NCBI GenBank assembly: GCA_016183175.1
Contig: JACPFC010000022.1
Span: 1-39,398, forward strand
Length of the DNA stretch: 39,398 bases
Reading direction: 5' to 3'
Origin: Deltaproteobacteria bacterium
GTDB lineage: Bacteria > UBA10199 > SBBF01
Under the pieces are notes generated by a model. It made no database searches. It was given only the letters and a program-made list of their open reading frames with translations, and was not told where the DNA came from. Each line of letters opens with the position of its first letter. Within the stretch, counting starts at the first letter, position 1. Positions 17,802 through 25,104 of the stretch are shown in pieces. The translations under genes were made by a program, and so were the position numbers.

Positions 17802-19520
17802 ATGCCCCAAACACCCCGAACCATTCTGGCGGTCGTCTTAAGTCTGGCGGTTTTGATTATCTACTACACTTGGTTTGCCCCCCCGCCGCCCGTCGGATGG
17901 CCGCAACCCTCTCCCGAAAAGAAGGAAACAGCGCCTCCCGAGGCGCCGCCGGCCCCATCCGGTCTTCAACCGGCGGAAGATCGTCTCAATCTGACCCAAT
18001 CCGAAACCCCCACCACCCCCGTCCGTGAAATTATTTTTGAGAACGATGAGATCAAGGCGGTTTTTTCCACGAAGGGGGGGGCATTAAAGCACTGGAGCCT
18101 CAAAAAATTTCACACCGGCGCGGATGAAACCTCCCCTTTCATCGATCTGATCAATGGCGCCGGTGAAGGAGATGGGACAGTGTCCCAAGGGTCATTGACC
18201 CAAGGGTCATTGACCCAGGCCTTTCGGTTAAGCCTCGAAGGGGGGACAGAGCCGACAGAGCCGGTTTATACCGTCGAGTCGGAACAGGAAAACGAACTGG
18301 TCTTGAGTTTTCAGGGCCCGACGATGGAGATTCGCAAAAGAATTGTTTTAAACAGCCGGATCAATCCTCATGTCCTCGATTTGACAGTCGAGCTTGTCAA
18401 TCGGGGGGACAAACCGGTCGATCTGGAGCCTCGTCTCTGGATCAACCGTCCGCAAAAAGCGGTGAAAAAGGGGGGGGGTTTTTTTGGTTTCCTGACAGGC
18501 CCGCCCGATCTGTTTGTCCCCGACCTTTTTGTCGACGGAAAACTCAAGGTCTTTGCGAATTGGGAAAAACTGGCCCCCAAAAACGAGGAGCGGGGCAAAA
18601 TCTACTGGAGCGGCCTGACCGACCGGTACTTTTTTATGGGGATTATCGCCCGCCAGGCCGGCTCGGCCCGTGAGGGGGTCGATGGGGTCTCGGCGGTTTA
18701 TGGAAAATCGGCCGGCGACGGCGTGTATAACTCGCTTTCCTACGGAGGGGTGACTTTAAACCCAGGCGAAAAAATACAGAGGCGTTTTTCCGCCTATCTC
18801 GGCCCGAAAAAAAGGGAGGAGTTGAAAATCCTTGGGGTAAACCTCGAACACAGCGTCGATTACGGCTGGTTCAGCTTCGTGGCCATTCCCATTTTATGGC
18901 TTTTGATTTTCTTTCACAAAATCATCCCGAATTGGGGCATTGCGATTATCGTTTTGACCTTTTTCGTCAAGCTCCTTCTCCATCCGATCAACGTAAAGGC
19001 GATGCAGTCGATGAAGGCGATGCAAAAACTGCAACCGCGCCTGACGGAATTGCGGCAAAAATACAAGGACAACAAGGAAAAGTTGAACGTGGAGATGATG
19101 CAGTTGTTCAAGACGCACAAGGTGAACCCGATGGGGGGATGCCTGCCGCTGTTGATCCAGATGCCGGTCTATATCGCCCTCTACAAGGTGCTCTATAACG
19201 CCATTGAGCTTTATCACGCGCCGTTTTTCTGGTTTTACCGCGATCTCTCGGCGCCCGACCCCTATCTGATCACGCCGATCTTGCTCGGCATCCTCATGGC
19301 GGCCCAGCAGAAGCTCACCCCCAGCCCCAGCGCCGACCCGGCCCAGCAGAAAATGATGATGATCATGCCGATTATGTTTTCGGCCTTCATGATCTTTCTC
19401 CCTTCCGGCCTCGTCATCTACATCATGGTCAACACGATTATGTCGGTGGTTCAGCAGTACATGATCCACCGGGAGATCGGCTTTTTGGATCTGGTGAAGA
19501 AGATAAGGTACAAAACTTAG
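17802..19520 (+). CDS. yidC: Membrane protein insertase YidC/Oxa1
   Basis: 572 residues. N-terminal anchor helix TILAVVLSLAVLIIYYTWF (about 7-25), Pro-rich linker, a large periplasmic P1 beta-sandwich (about 75-345, typical of Gram-negative YidC), then the five-helix insertase core from about 345: FVAIPILWLLIFFHKIIPNWGIAIIVLT, QSMKAMQKLQPRL, NPMGGCLPLLIQMPVYIALY and the final SGLVIYIMVNTIMSVVQQ. It inserts and folds inner-membrane proteins alone or with Sec. The P1 domain contains a short tandem palindrome array (GTVSQGSLTQGSLTQ). Its stop abuts the ATG of the hydrolase gene. Confidence 0.97.
   Translation: MPQTPRTILAVVLSLAVLIIYYTWFAPPPPVGWPQPSPEKKETAPPEAPPAPSGLQPAEDRLNLTQSETPTTPVREIIFENDEIKAVFSTKGGALKHWSLKKFHTGADETSPFIDLINGAGEGDGTVSQGSLTQGSLTQAFRLSLEGGTEPTEPVYTVESEQENELVLSFQGPTMEIRKRIVLNSRINPHVLDLTVELVNRGDKPVDLEPRLWINRPQKAVKKGGGFFGFLTGPPDLFVPDLFVDGKLKVFANWEKLAPKNEERGKIYWSGLTDRYFFMGIIARQAGSAREGVDGVSAVYGKSAGDGVYNSLSYGGVTLNPGEKIQRRFSAYLGPKKREELKILGVNLEHSVDYGWFSFVAIPILWLLIFFHKIIPNWGIAIIVLTFFVKLLLHPINVKAMQSMKAMQKLQPRLTELRQKYKDNKEKLNVEMMQLFKTHKVNPMGGCLPLLIQMPVYIALYKVLYNAIELYHAPFFWFYRDLSAPDPYLITPILLGILMAAQQKLTPSPSADPAQQKMMMIMPIMFSAFMIFLPSGLVIYIMVNTIMSVVQQYMIHREIGFLDLVKKIRYKT
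18174..18219. repeat. Three tandem 13-base palindromes at 15-base period within yidC
   Basis: GGGACAGTGTCCC, then GGGTCATTGACCC twice, each separated by AA, followed by a partial unit. The 15-base period keeps frame and encodes SQGSLTQGSLTQ in a periplasmic loop of YidC. Confidence 0.8.
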
Positions 19521-20504
19521 ATGACCGTATTAAGCATCGTCAACGGCATTGTCGGCGACACGTTCGAAAGGAAAAAAAGCCCCTTTGCCATTCCGATGGA
19601 GTTTTATGCCGAGGGAAAACCCCTTCCGCTCACGAAAGCCGCGCTGGCCGGCATGAACCTGCCGCAAACCGGCAAGATATCCATTCTTATGCACGGCAGT
19701 TGCGCCTCGCAGACAAGCTGGGGATTCAAGGGAAACCCCTCAAAAAACTACGGCCTGCTTCTCAAGAAAGACGCCGGATTCACCCCTTTCTTTGTCCGCT
19801 ACAACTCGGGCCTCCACATCTCCACCAATGGCAAACGCCTCTCCGACCTTTTGGAAAGGCTCATCCGCAATTATCCCGTCGAAGTGACCGACATCGTCCT
19901 GATCGGCCACAGCATGGGGGGGCTGATTTACCGTAGCGCCTGCCATTACGGGGAAATGGGAAAGAAAAAATGGGTCCGGCTGATCCGAAAGATTTTTTAC
20001 CTCGGATCGCCCCACTTGGGGACCCACTTTGAAAAATTCGGCAAACTGACCACGGCGATTCTGCAGAGGATCCCCAACCCCGCCACCCGGGCGCTGGCCC
20101 GGTTTATCGATCTGCGAAGCGACGGCATCAAGGACATGCGCCACGGTTACATCATCGACGACGACTGGAACCACGGCCATTCCGAAAAACTTTTTTACCT
20201 GCACCAAAACAAAATCCCACTTCTCAAAAGCGCCGACCACTATCTGATCTGTAGCACCCTTTCGAAAAGGGCGGACTCCATAATGGGGCGTTTTTTCGGC
20301 GACGGCCTCGTTCATCCGGGGAGCGGAATCGGACGGGGCCTCTTTTCGGGGAGCAACATCCCTTTCCCAAAAAAGCACTGCAAAATCCTCCCCGGCCTTT
20401 CGCACCACAACCTGCAAAAAAGCCCCCGCGTCTACAGGCAGATCCGGGCGTGGTGTGAAGGCGGATCCATTCAATCAACCTCAAGGAGAAATCAATCGCC
20501 ATGA
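19521..20504 (+). CDS. Alpha/beta-hydrolase, lipase/PGAP1-like
   Basis: 327 residues. ISILMHGSCAS provides the oxyanion strand; the nucleophile elbow GHSMGGL (129-135) has Ser131; SPHLGTHFEKFG follows, as in triacylglycerol-lipase and PGAP1-type enzymes; an acidic residue in FFGDGLVHPGSG and His in LPGLSHHNL complete a likely triad. No signal peptide is visible, so it is probably cytosolic or membrane-associated. The ATG directly follows the yidC stop with no gap, and the 3' end overlaps the next gene by four bases, giving a yidC-hydrolase-zinc ribbon operon. Substrate unknown; a phospholipid role beside yidC would be guesswork. Confidence 0.8.
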   Translation: MTVLSIVNGIVGDTFERKKSPFAIPMEFYAEGKPLPLTKAALAGMNLPQTGKISILMHGSCASQTSWGFKGNPSKNYGLLLKKDAGFTPFFVRYNSGLHISTNGKRLSDLLERLIRNYPVEVTDIVLIGHSMGGLIYRSACHYGEMGKKKWVRLIRKIFYLGSPHLGTHFEKFGKLTTAILQRIPNPATRALARFIDLRSDGIKDMRHGYIIDDDWNHGHSEKLFYLHQNKIPLLKSADHYLICSTLSKRADSIMGRFFGDGLVHPGSGIGRGLFSGSNIPFPKKHCKILPGLSHHNLQKSPRVYRQIRAWCEGGSIQSTSRRNQSP

Positions 20505-20914
20505 CAAACCAACAACTCGGCGCCGGCAAGGATGTGTTATCCTGGTGCGGCAAATGCAAACTGACGCTGGCCCATGTGATTGTCAGCATGAAGGACGCGA
20601 CAACCATCGGCAAGTGCCAGTGCAAGACCTGTTTTGCGGAACACAATTACCGGGATCCCGAAACGGCGGGAAAGAAAAAACCCTCAAAAAAAACCGCGCG
20701 GAAGGAGACCGTTCCCGTGAGGAGAAGCTGGCAGGAAGCGGTTGCCGGGGCCCAGGGGACTTTGAAGGCCTACTCAACCGACAAAACCTTCAAGGAAGGG
20801 GAGCTGATCGACCATCCCTCCTTTGGGAAGGGAATCGTCGAAAGGCTGGTGCCCGGCGACAAAATGCAAACCCTCTTCGAAGACGGCGTGAAACTTCTCA
20901 TCTGCTCGCGCTGA
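20501..20914 (+). CDS. Zinc-ribbon protein with C-terminal UvrD/CarD-like tudor fold
   Basis: 137 residues. The N-terminal part has two Cys pairs, WCGKCKLTLAHVIV and GKCQCKTCFAEHNYR, likely a zinc ribbon. A Lys-rich linker (56-72) follows. The C-terminal part, FKEGELIDHPSFGKGIVERLVPGDKMQTLFEDGVKLL, resembles the small tudor-like module at the end of UvrD/PcrA helicases and in conserved deltaproteobacterial hypotheticals. Such modules bind RNA polymerase or nucleic acid, so a transcription-related role is possible. The start overlaps the hydrolase stop (ATGA). Confidence 0.65.
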   Translation: MTNQQLGAGKDVLSWCGKCKLTLAHVIVSMKDATTIGKCQCKTCFAEHNYRDPETAGKKKPSKKTARKETVPVRRSWQEAVAGAQGTLKAYSTDKTFKEGELIDHPSFGKGIVERLVPGDKMQTLFEDGVKLLICSR

Positions 20915-20918
20915 TGCA

Positions 20919-22235
20919 TCATGCGCCAAGGGAATAGGCATAATAAAGGGGGATGAAACGGAGCCTCTTTTCGGGCAGTTCCGCCGGCGGCGCCTCCGAA
21001 ACGACAAAACCTTCCGGACAGTTCGGATATTTTTCCAGAAGGAGGTGCATGCTTTTTAACCGCCCCGCGGGGCCGCTTTTGACTTCAACAGGATATATTT
21101 TTCCTTTTTTTGTGAAAAGATAATCGACCTCGGCGGAACTGCTCTTTTCGGCCCGCGACCAGTAAAACAGTTCATTGCCCAAAACCGACCGGAGTTCCTG
21201 TCCCACAAACTGTTCGGCCAACGCCCCCTCGTAAACCGACAGGAGATCCTTTTCCGTCGCGAGCGCCTCAACCGGCAGGCCGCAGAAGTGATGAATCAAC
21301 CCAAGATCAAGAAGAAGGGCCTTGAATCTTCCGGCATGGTCTAAAGCCCCCAAGGGGAGGCCCGCCGGACTGGCCGATTCGATTTTTTGAACGAGACGGG
21401 CCTGGCACAAAACATCGAAGGCCCTTTTTAAGGTCGGATTGCTGTGCCCTTCGGCAAGCCGGCTGTATTTGATCTGACGGCCGGCGTTTTTGGCCGCTCC
21501 CCGAAAGACCGATTCCAGGCATTGCTTGTCGACCCGCGGGGTGTATTTGGCAAAATCGGCGCGGTAGGCGTTGACCAGTTCGGCGTGGACGGCAAAGCCC
21601 TCCTTGAACGATTCTGTTTCGGCATAAACCCGGACTGCCTCCGGCATGCCGCCGACAAAAAGATATTTTCTCGTTTCATCCAGAAGAAGGCGATGGATTG
21701 TTTCCGAGGGGGCCTTTTTGGGATCGTCGGGGATGGGCGACAAGACCAGATCCGCGAGCGGTTCTTTTCCCGTCGCCCAGAGGAACTCGGCGAAGTTCAT
21801 GGGGAAAAGCTCCAGAAACTGGACCCTCCCGACGGGAAAAGAAATTTCTTTCAGGGCAAATTCCAAAAGGGAACCGGCGGCGATGACGTGGAGCTCCGGA
21901 AGATTTTCATAAAAATACCGGAGGGCCATGAGGGCGCGCGGGGCGCTTTGAATTTCATCCAGAAAAAGGAGTGTCCGGCCCGGCGTGATTTTTTTTTGGC
22001 AAACCAGTTCGAGTTCCGAGAGGATCCTTTTGGCATCGAGATTTTTTTCAAAAATGGGATGCCATTCGGGATGTTTTTCGAGATCCACCGGGACAAAGTC
22101 GCCGGCAAATACCTCCGCGCCGAACTTTTTGACGGTAAAGGTCTTCCCTACCTGCCGCGCCCCGCGAAGAATCAGTGGCTTCCGTCGGAAATCCTTTCCC
22201 CAGTTATAAAGCTCTGATTCTATTAATCTTTTCAT
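20919..22235 (-). CDS. AAA ATPase with DUF4143 domain (copy 1)
   Basis: 438 residues. N-terminal AAA domain: Walker A GARQVGKTF (25-33), Walker B TLLFLDEIQ, sensor AAGSLLEFAL and FLELFPMNFAEFL. The C-terminal DUF4143 region has FVGGMPEAVRVY and a PD-(D/E)xK nuclease-like core AEVDYLFTKKGKIYPVEVKSG. The biological role of this widespread family is not firmly known; members are often solitary, horizontally moved and variably present. Convergent with the zinc-ribbon gene (5 bp apart). Three direct repeats lie upstream of its start. Confidence 0.9.
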   Translation of the reverse strand: MKRLIESELYNWGKDFRRKPLILRGARQVGKTFTVKKFGAEVFAGDFVPVDLEKHPEWHPIFEKNLDAKRILSELELVCQKKITPGRTLLFLDEIQSAPRALMALRYFYENLPELHVIAAGSLLEFALKEISFPVGRVQFLELFPMNFAEFLWATGKEPLADLVLSPIPDDPKKAPSETIHRLLLDETRKYLFVGGMPEAVRVYAETESFKEGFAVHAELVNAYRADFAKYTPRVDKQCLESVFRGAAKNAGRQIKYSRLAEGHSNPTLKRAFDVLCQARLVQKIESASPAGLPLGALDHAGRFKALLLDLGLIHHFCGLPVEALATEKDLLSVYEGALAEQFVGQELRSVLGNELFYWSRAEKSSSAEVDYLFTKKGKIYPVEVKSGPAGRLKSMHLLLEKYPNCPEGFVVSEAPPAELPEKRLRFIPLYYAYSLGA

Positions 22236-22239
22236 TATA

Positions 22240-22311
22240 TATTAAAAATACAAGGTTATTATAAATATTATGTATTAAAAATACAAGGTTATTTTGAATT
22301 AAAATACGAGG
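22240..22311. promoter_or_regulatory. Direct-repeat operator candidate upstream of DUF4143 copy 1
   Basis: A 21-base unit beginning TATTAAAAATACAAGG occurs identically at 22240-22260 and 22273-22293, with a third degenerate unit AATTAAAATACGAGG at 22297-22311. On the minus strand each reads CTTGTATTTTTAATA. It fills the divergent gap between the ATPase and the 22345 gene and could control either. Confidence 0.55.
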
Positions 22312-22344
22312 CAACTTTTCCCGCGAGTTGCCGATAATAATATC

Positions 22345-23364
22345 GTGATAGATGGAATACTAAACTTTTTGAGCGAAGTGGACCCTTTCGCGCGGCTACT
22401 CAACTACGTGGATAAGTCATTAGGACCTTTCGATGGTTCATTAAAGGTAAAACTGAAGGAATGCATGCGTCTCAATGGTACGGTTACTTCGTTTTCGGTG
22501 GATGAATCGAAGGCCCTGTTGGAAAAATTTAAACAGGGTCTAAAGGGCGCGAATGAAAAGGGCGAAAAGTATTTCTCCAGGACTTTTTTGTACTTCATCG
22601 AGGACATTGCCTTTGGTCTGAAAAATCATGGAGGTTACAGGGTACAAGCAGATTATTCAGTCACATCGGAAGATGGAATTTGCAACTACAACAATCATCC
22701 TGAAGTTTTGAACCTGATGCGCCCTTATTTTGGCTCTATTGGTGATGCCGGTTTCATTGGTGGGGATGTGATCGAATATGCAGTCAATAACAGAAGCGAA
22801 AGTGCCGAGTTTGTCGTTGTCATTGTTGATGCTCACCTCAAAGAACAACAAGAACCCATTCAACGTCTGATCATTGAAAGTTTATACCCGGCAGGTTTTA
22901 GAACAATTTTCTCGGAGAGCGATGTTTATGTTGAGAATAAAGAGCTTGCGGTGAGAAATGCTCCACGAGGGCAGATCCCGGGCATGCGAGGTGAGCAGAC
23001 CCTGCGTGCCTGGCCGATTCCCAGGAGTGCTCAAGCATTGGAATTTTATTATGGCGATGCGATCAAGACGTACGGCGCCGAAAGCAAAGAATTGTATGCC
23101 GGGTTTGCCGAGGTCGACAAATCGAATTCGCTTGAAAGATACATGCCCGCTCTGCACGAAAGGTCCTATGCGATGGTCGACAATATGCAAAAACAGATGC
23201 TTCTCGATGGCACACAGCAAAGCATTTTGATTGCCGGCGGGGCCCATGTAGACTCACTCATGGCCGAAATGGATGCCAACGGAATGAATTATATTGTGAT
23301 CTATCCTCACGGAGGAGTGCCTTTGCAGGTCTTGGAAGATCAAAGAGAATTATACAAAATGTAG
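22345..23364 (+). CDS. Protein of unknown function, possibly TIKI/TraB/ChaN-like
   Basis: 339 residues, GTG start, no clear signal peptide. The second half reads VVVIVDAHLKEQQEPIQRLI, then ERSYAMVDNMQKQML and ILIAGGAHVDSLMAEM. The spacing of an early H...E element, a late ER..M helix and a G(A)AH strand resembles the TIKI/TraB/EreA/ChaN superfamily, which hydrolyses or binds diverse substrates. The resemblance is by eye and the N-terminal 130 residues match nothing I know. It is followed after 19 bases by an acidic secreted protein with a good ribosome site, so the two likely form an operon. Confidence 0.45.
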   Translation: MIDGILNFLSEVDPFARLLNYVDKSLGPFDGSLKVKLKECMRLNGTVTSFSVDESKALLEKFKQGLKGANEKGEKYFSRTFLYFIEDIAFGLKNHGGYRVQADYSVTSEDGICNYNNHPEVLNLMRPYFGSIGDAGFIGGDVIEYAVNNRSESAEFVVVIVDAHLKEQQEPIQRLIIESLYPAGFRTIFSESDVYVENKELAVRNAPRGQIPGMRGEQTLRAWPIPRSAQALEFYYGDAIKTYGAESKELYAGFAEVDKSNSLERYMPALHERSYAMVDNMQKQMLLDGTQQSILIAGGAHVDSLMAEMDANGMNYIVIYPHGGVPLQVLEDQRELYKM

Positions 23365-23383
23365 AAAATTGGAGGAAAAATTT

Positions 23384-24304
23384 ATGCCATATTACTCGTT
23401 CCCCATATTATTCGGATTACCGGCATGTCGACCCGAATACGATCTGAATCCTACTGAAGTTGATGAAGTCGATTCAGCGAGCAACCCGGACCAGGAAACA
23501 GACGAACCGGGAATAACGCCGGAACCGGATGATACAGGCGGCGGCGCCGTTGAATTACCGGGAATCACCAAGCAGGATATTCTTGACCTCTGTCTCCCAC
23601 CGGATGAATCTTTTTGCCCGATAGACCCCAATACCGGACAATATGACGAGTTGTGTCTCGATGAAAGGGCAAAAGCCTATGACCGTTTTCAAGATGAAGT
23701 TGAAGGTAAATTTCTCAATGGAACCGCTTACACTTTTGATGCCCTGTACTCCGGTCAGGTCCCTTTGACGTTCTTAATGACCCGCTTTGATGGTAGTGAT
23801 GATTATTCTCCAGGAAACGATATCTATTTCACCATCGGCGATCACAGCAATGAGTTGGATCTCAATGGTGACAACATCAACCCGGATCTTCCTCTTATTT
23901 CCTGTGAATCTAATTCAGGTTCTTCCGACGAGTATCATCTCGGTTTTTCTGTTGCCGATACTGTTCACCCTTCAGAGTTTTTGTACATGGGAGCAATTGA
24001 GTTTATGGTAGGCGCTGGTCCAGATACGTTGGCACTTTCGGAAAGGACTCTCAATGATGACACTGACGGCAACTGGACCGCATTTTATTACTGTGATTCG
24101 GAAGTTGCGCAGACATTTACAGATTATAGATATCACGATGGTTGTATTCCAATCTCGGCATGGACTACAGTGAAGGAACGTGTGAGCGCCATTGATGATA
24201 TGGTTCTGAAATGGATTGATATTAATGGAGTGGAATATGTTGACAACAACAATGTCTACGGTTCTGATTTAATCGATTGGTATAGCGTGGTTTATCTGGA
24301 ATAA
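23384..24304 (+). CDS. Acidic secreted protein / putative lipoprotein, unknown
   Basis: 306 residues. GGAGG at 23371-23375 fixes ATG 23384. The N-terminus MPYYSFPILFGLPACRPEY is short for a signal peptide and has no basic residue, but LPAC could be a lipobox with lipidated Cys15. It continues with an Asp/Glu/Pro/Gly-rich linker (20-60) and a globular domain of about 240 residues rich in Asp, Tyr and Trp, with LDLNGDNINPDLP resembling a calcium-binding loop. I recognise no family. Paired with the upstream unknown gene. Confidence 0.6.
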   Translation: MPYYSFPILFGLPACRPEYDLNPTEVDEVDSASNPDQETDEPGITPEPDDTGGGAVELPGITKQDILDLCLPPDESFCPIDPNTGQYDELCLDERAKAYDRFQDEVEGKFLNGTAYTFDALYSGQVPLTFLMTRFDGSDDYSPGNDIYFTIGDHSNELDLNGDNINPDLPLISCESNSGSSDEYHLGFSVADTVHPSEFLYMGAIEFMVGAGPDTLALSERTLNDDTDGNWTAFYYCDSEVAQTFTDYRYHDGCIPISAWTTVKERVSAIDDMVLKWIDINGVEYVDNNNVYGSDLIDWYSVVYLE

Positions 24305-24411
24305 AGTGTTTCCGGATCCGCAATACGCCGAAAAAAACAACGGAAAAATCTACTCTCCCCCCACTGATCCGGAGCTCGTTGACATCATAAAAATCTGTTT
24401 AAACAAGGCCG

Positions 24412-24451
24412 TTGACATGTATGCCTGTTCAACATAAGATGTATGCATGTC
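24412..24451 (+). promoter_or_regulatory. Strong sigma-70 promoter with overlapping dyad for the TA pair
   Basis: TTGACA (24412-24417), a 17-base spacer and TAAGAT (24435-24440). GACATGTATGC (24414-24424) and GTATGCATGTC (24441-24451) form an imperfect dyad covering the promoter, a likely operator for autoregulation. The expected transcription start falls on the antitoxin ATG (24447), implying a leaderless mRNA. Confidence 0.65.
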
Positions 24452-24628
24452 TAACAAGGCGAGAAAAGCCTATTTTGTCGATCCCCGAAAGACCAGGGCT
24501 TTGAAAGAGCTTTTGGGGACCAGAAGCGAGGCGGAGGCCATGTGGACGAGGCCCTCGAGAGCCGGAAATTCTGGCAGTTGCTTAAAAAACAGTCGGGGCG
24601 TCTAAGCCGTAGAGACATTGCCTTATGA
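24447..24628 (+). pseudogene. Antitoxin of PIN-toxin pair, frameshifted
   Basis: The start frame gives SNKARKAYFVDPRKTRALKE, LLGTRSEAEA, as in small VapB-like antitoxins, then turns into nonsense. From about 24542 the -1 register gives VDEALESRKFWQLLKKQSG and RLSRRDIAL, ending TGA at 24626-24628 and overlapping the toxin ATG by four bases. Joining the frames yields a natural antitoxin of about 60 residues, so one base appears lost near 24541 (GCCAT-GTGGAC). It could be a real mutation, a sequencing error or, less likely, programmed frameshifting. Confidence 0.7.
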
Positions 24629-25044
24629 AGGCGGTTTCGGTCATCTTGGATGCCAACATTTACCTCGATTTCTGGATTCGCGACAAACATCAGGAAAAAC
24701 TGGATTGGGCCTCCCGCCGTTATCTGATAAGGCAATCGGCCGTTGTTCTGCACGAGTTAAGGCGGGGAGCCAAAACAAAAAAGACCATTGTCTTCATTGA
24801 AGATCTTGCGCGCCATTGTCCGCGGATCTACGCCCCTCTTTACGACGACTGGCGGATTGCCTCGGAGATTCTCGCAAAACTAAGGCAAAAATTTCATTGG
24901 AACAAGGAGCAATTGACCTCGTTTCAGAATGATACTTTAATCGCCTGTACCTGTCGCCGCAACGGATTGACGCTCATCACAGCGAACAAAAAAGATTTCG
25001 GCCTTCTTCAACAGTATGTCGATTTTTCGGCGATCTTTTGGTAA
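24625..25044 (+). CDS. PIN-domain ribonuclease toxin (VapC-like)
   Basis: 139 residues with the PIN acidic residues in place: Asp9 in VILDANIYLD, Glu44 in VLHELRRGA, Asp103 in QNDTLIACTC and Asp124 in TANKKDF. VapC toxins cut tRNA or rRNA with Mg2+ and are neutralised by the antitoxin encoded just upstream. The start overlaps the antitoxin stop. The toxin frame is intact although the antitoxin is frameshifted. It lies 60 bases upstream of mnmE. Confidence 0.87.
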   Translation: MKAVSVILDANIYLDFWIRDKHQEKLDWASRRYLIRQSAVVLHELRRGAKTKKTIVFIEDLARHCPRIYAPLYDDWRIASEILAKLRQKFHWNKEQLTSFQNDTLIACTCRRNGLTLITANKKDFGLLQQYVDFSAIFW

Positions 25045-25104
25045 CAGCGACGGGTCTCGCCTTCCCCTTGATTTCGCCTGATCCCACATGCTAGCTCCCT
25101 CCGC

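Noticed and set aside
18184-18219. Short tandem repeats in yidC considered as a CRISPR-like array.
   Set aside because: Units are 15 bases with 2-base spacers and there are no cas genes; this is a palindrome array.
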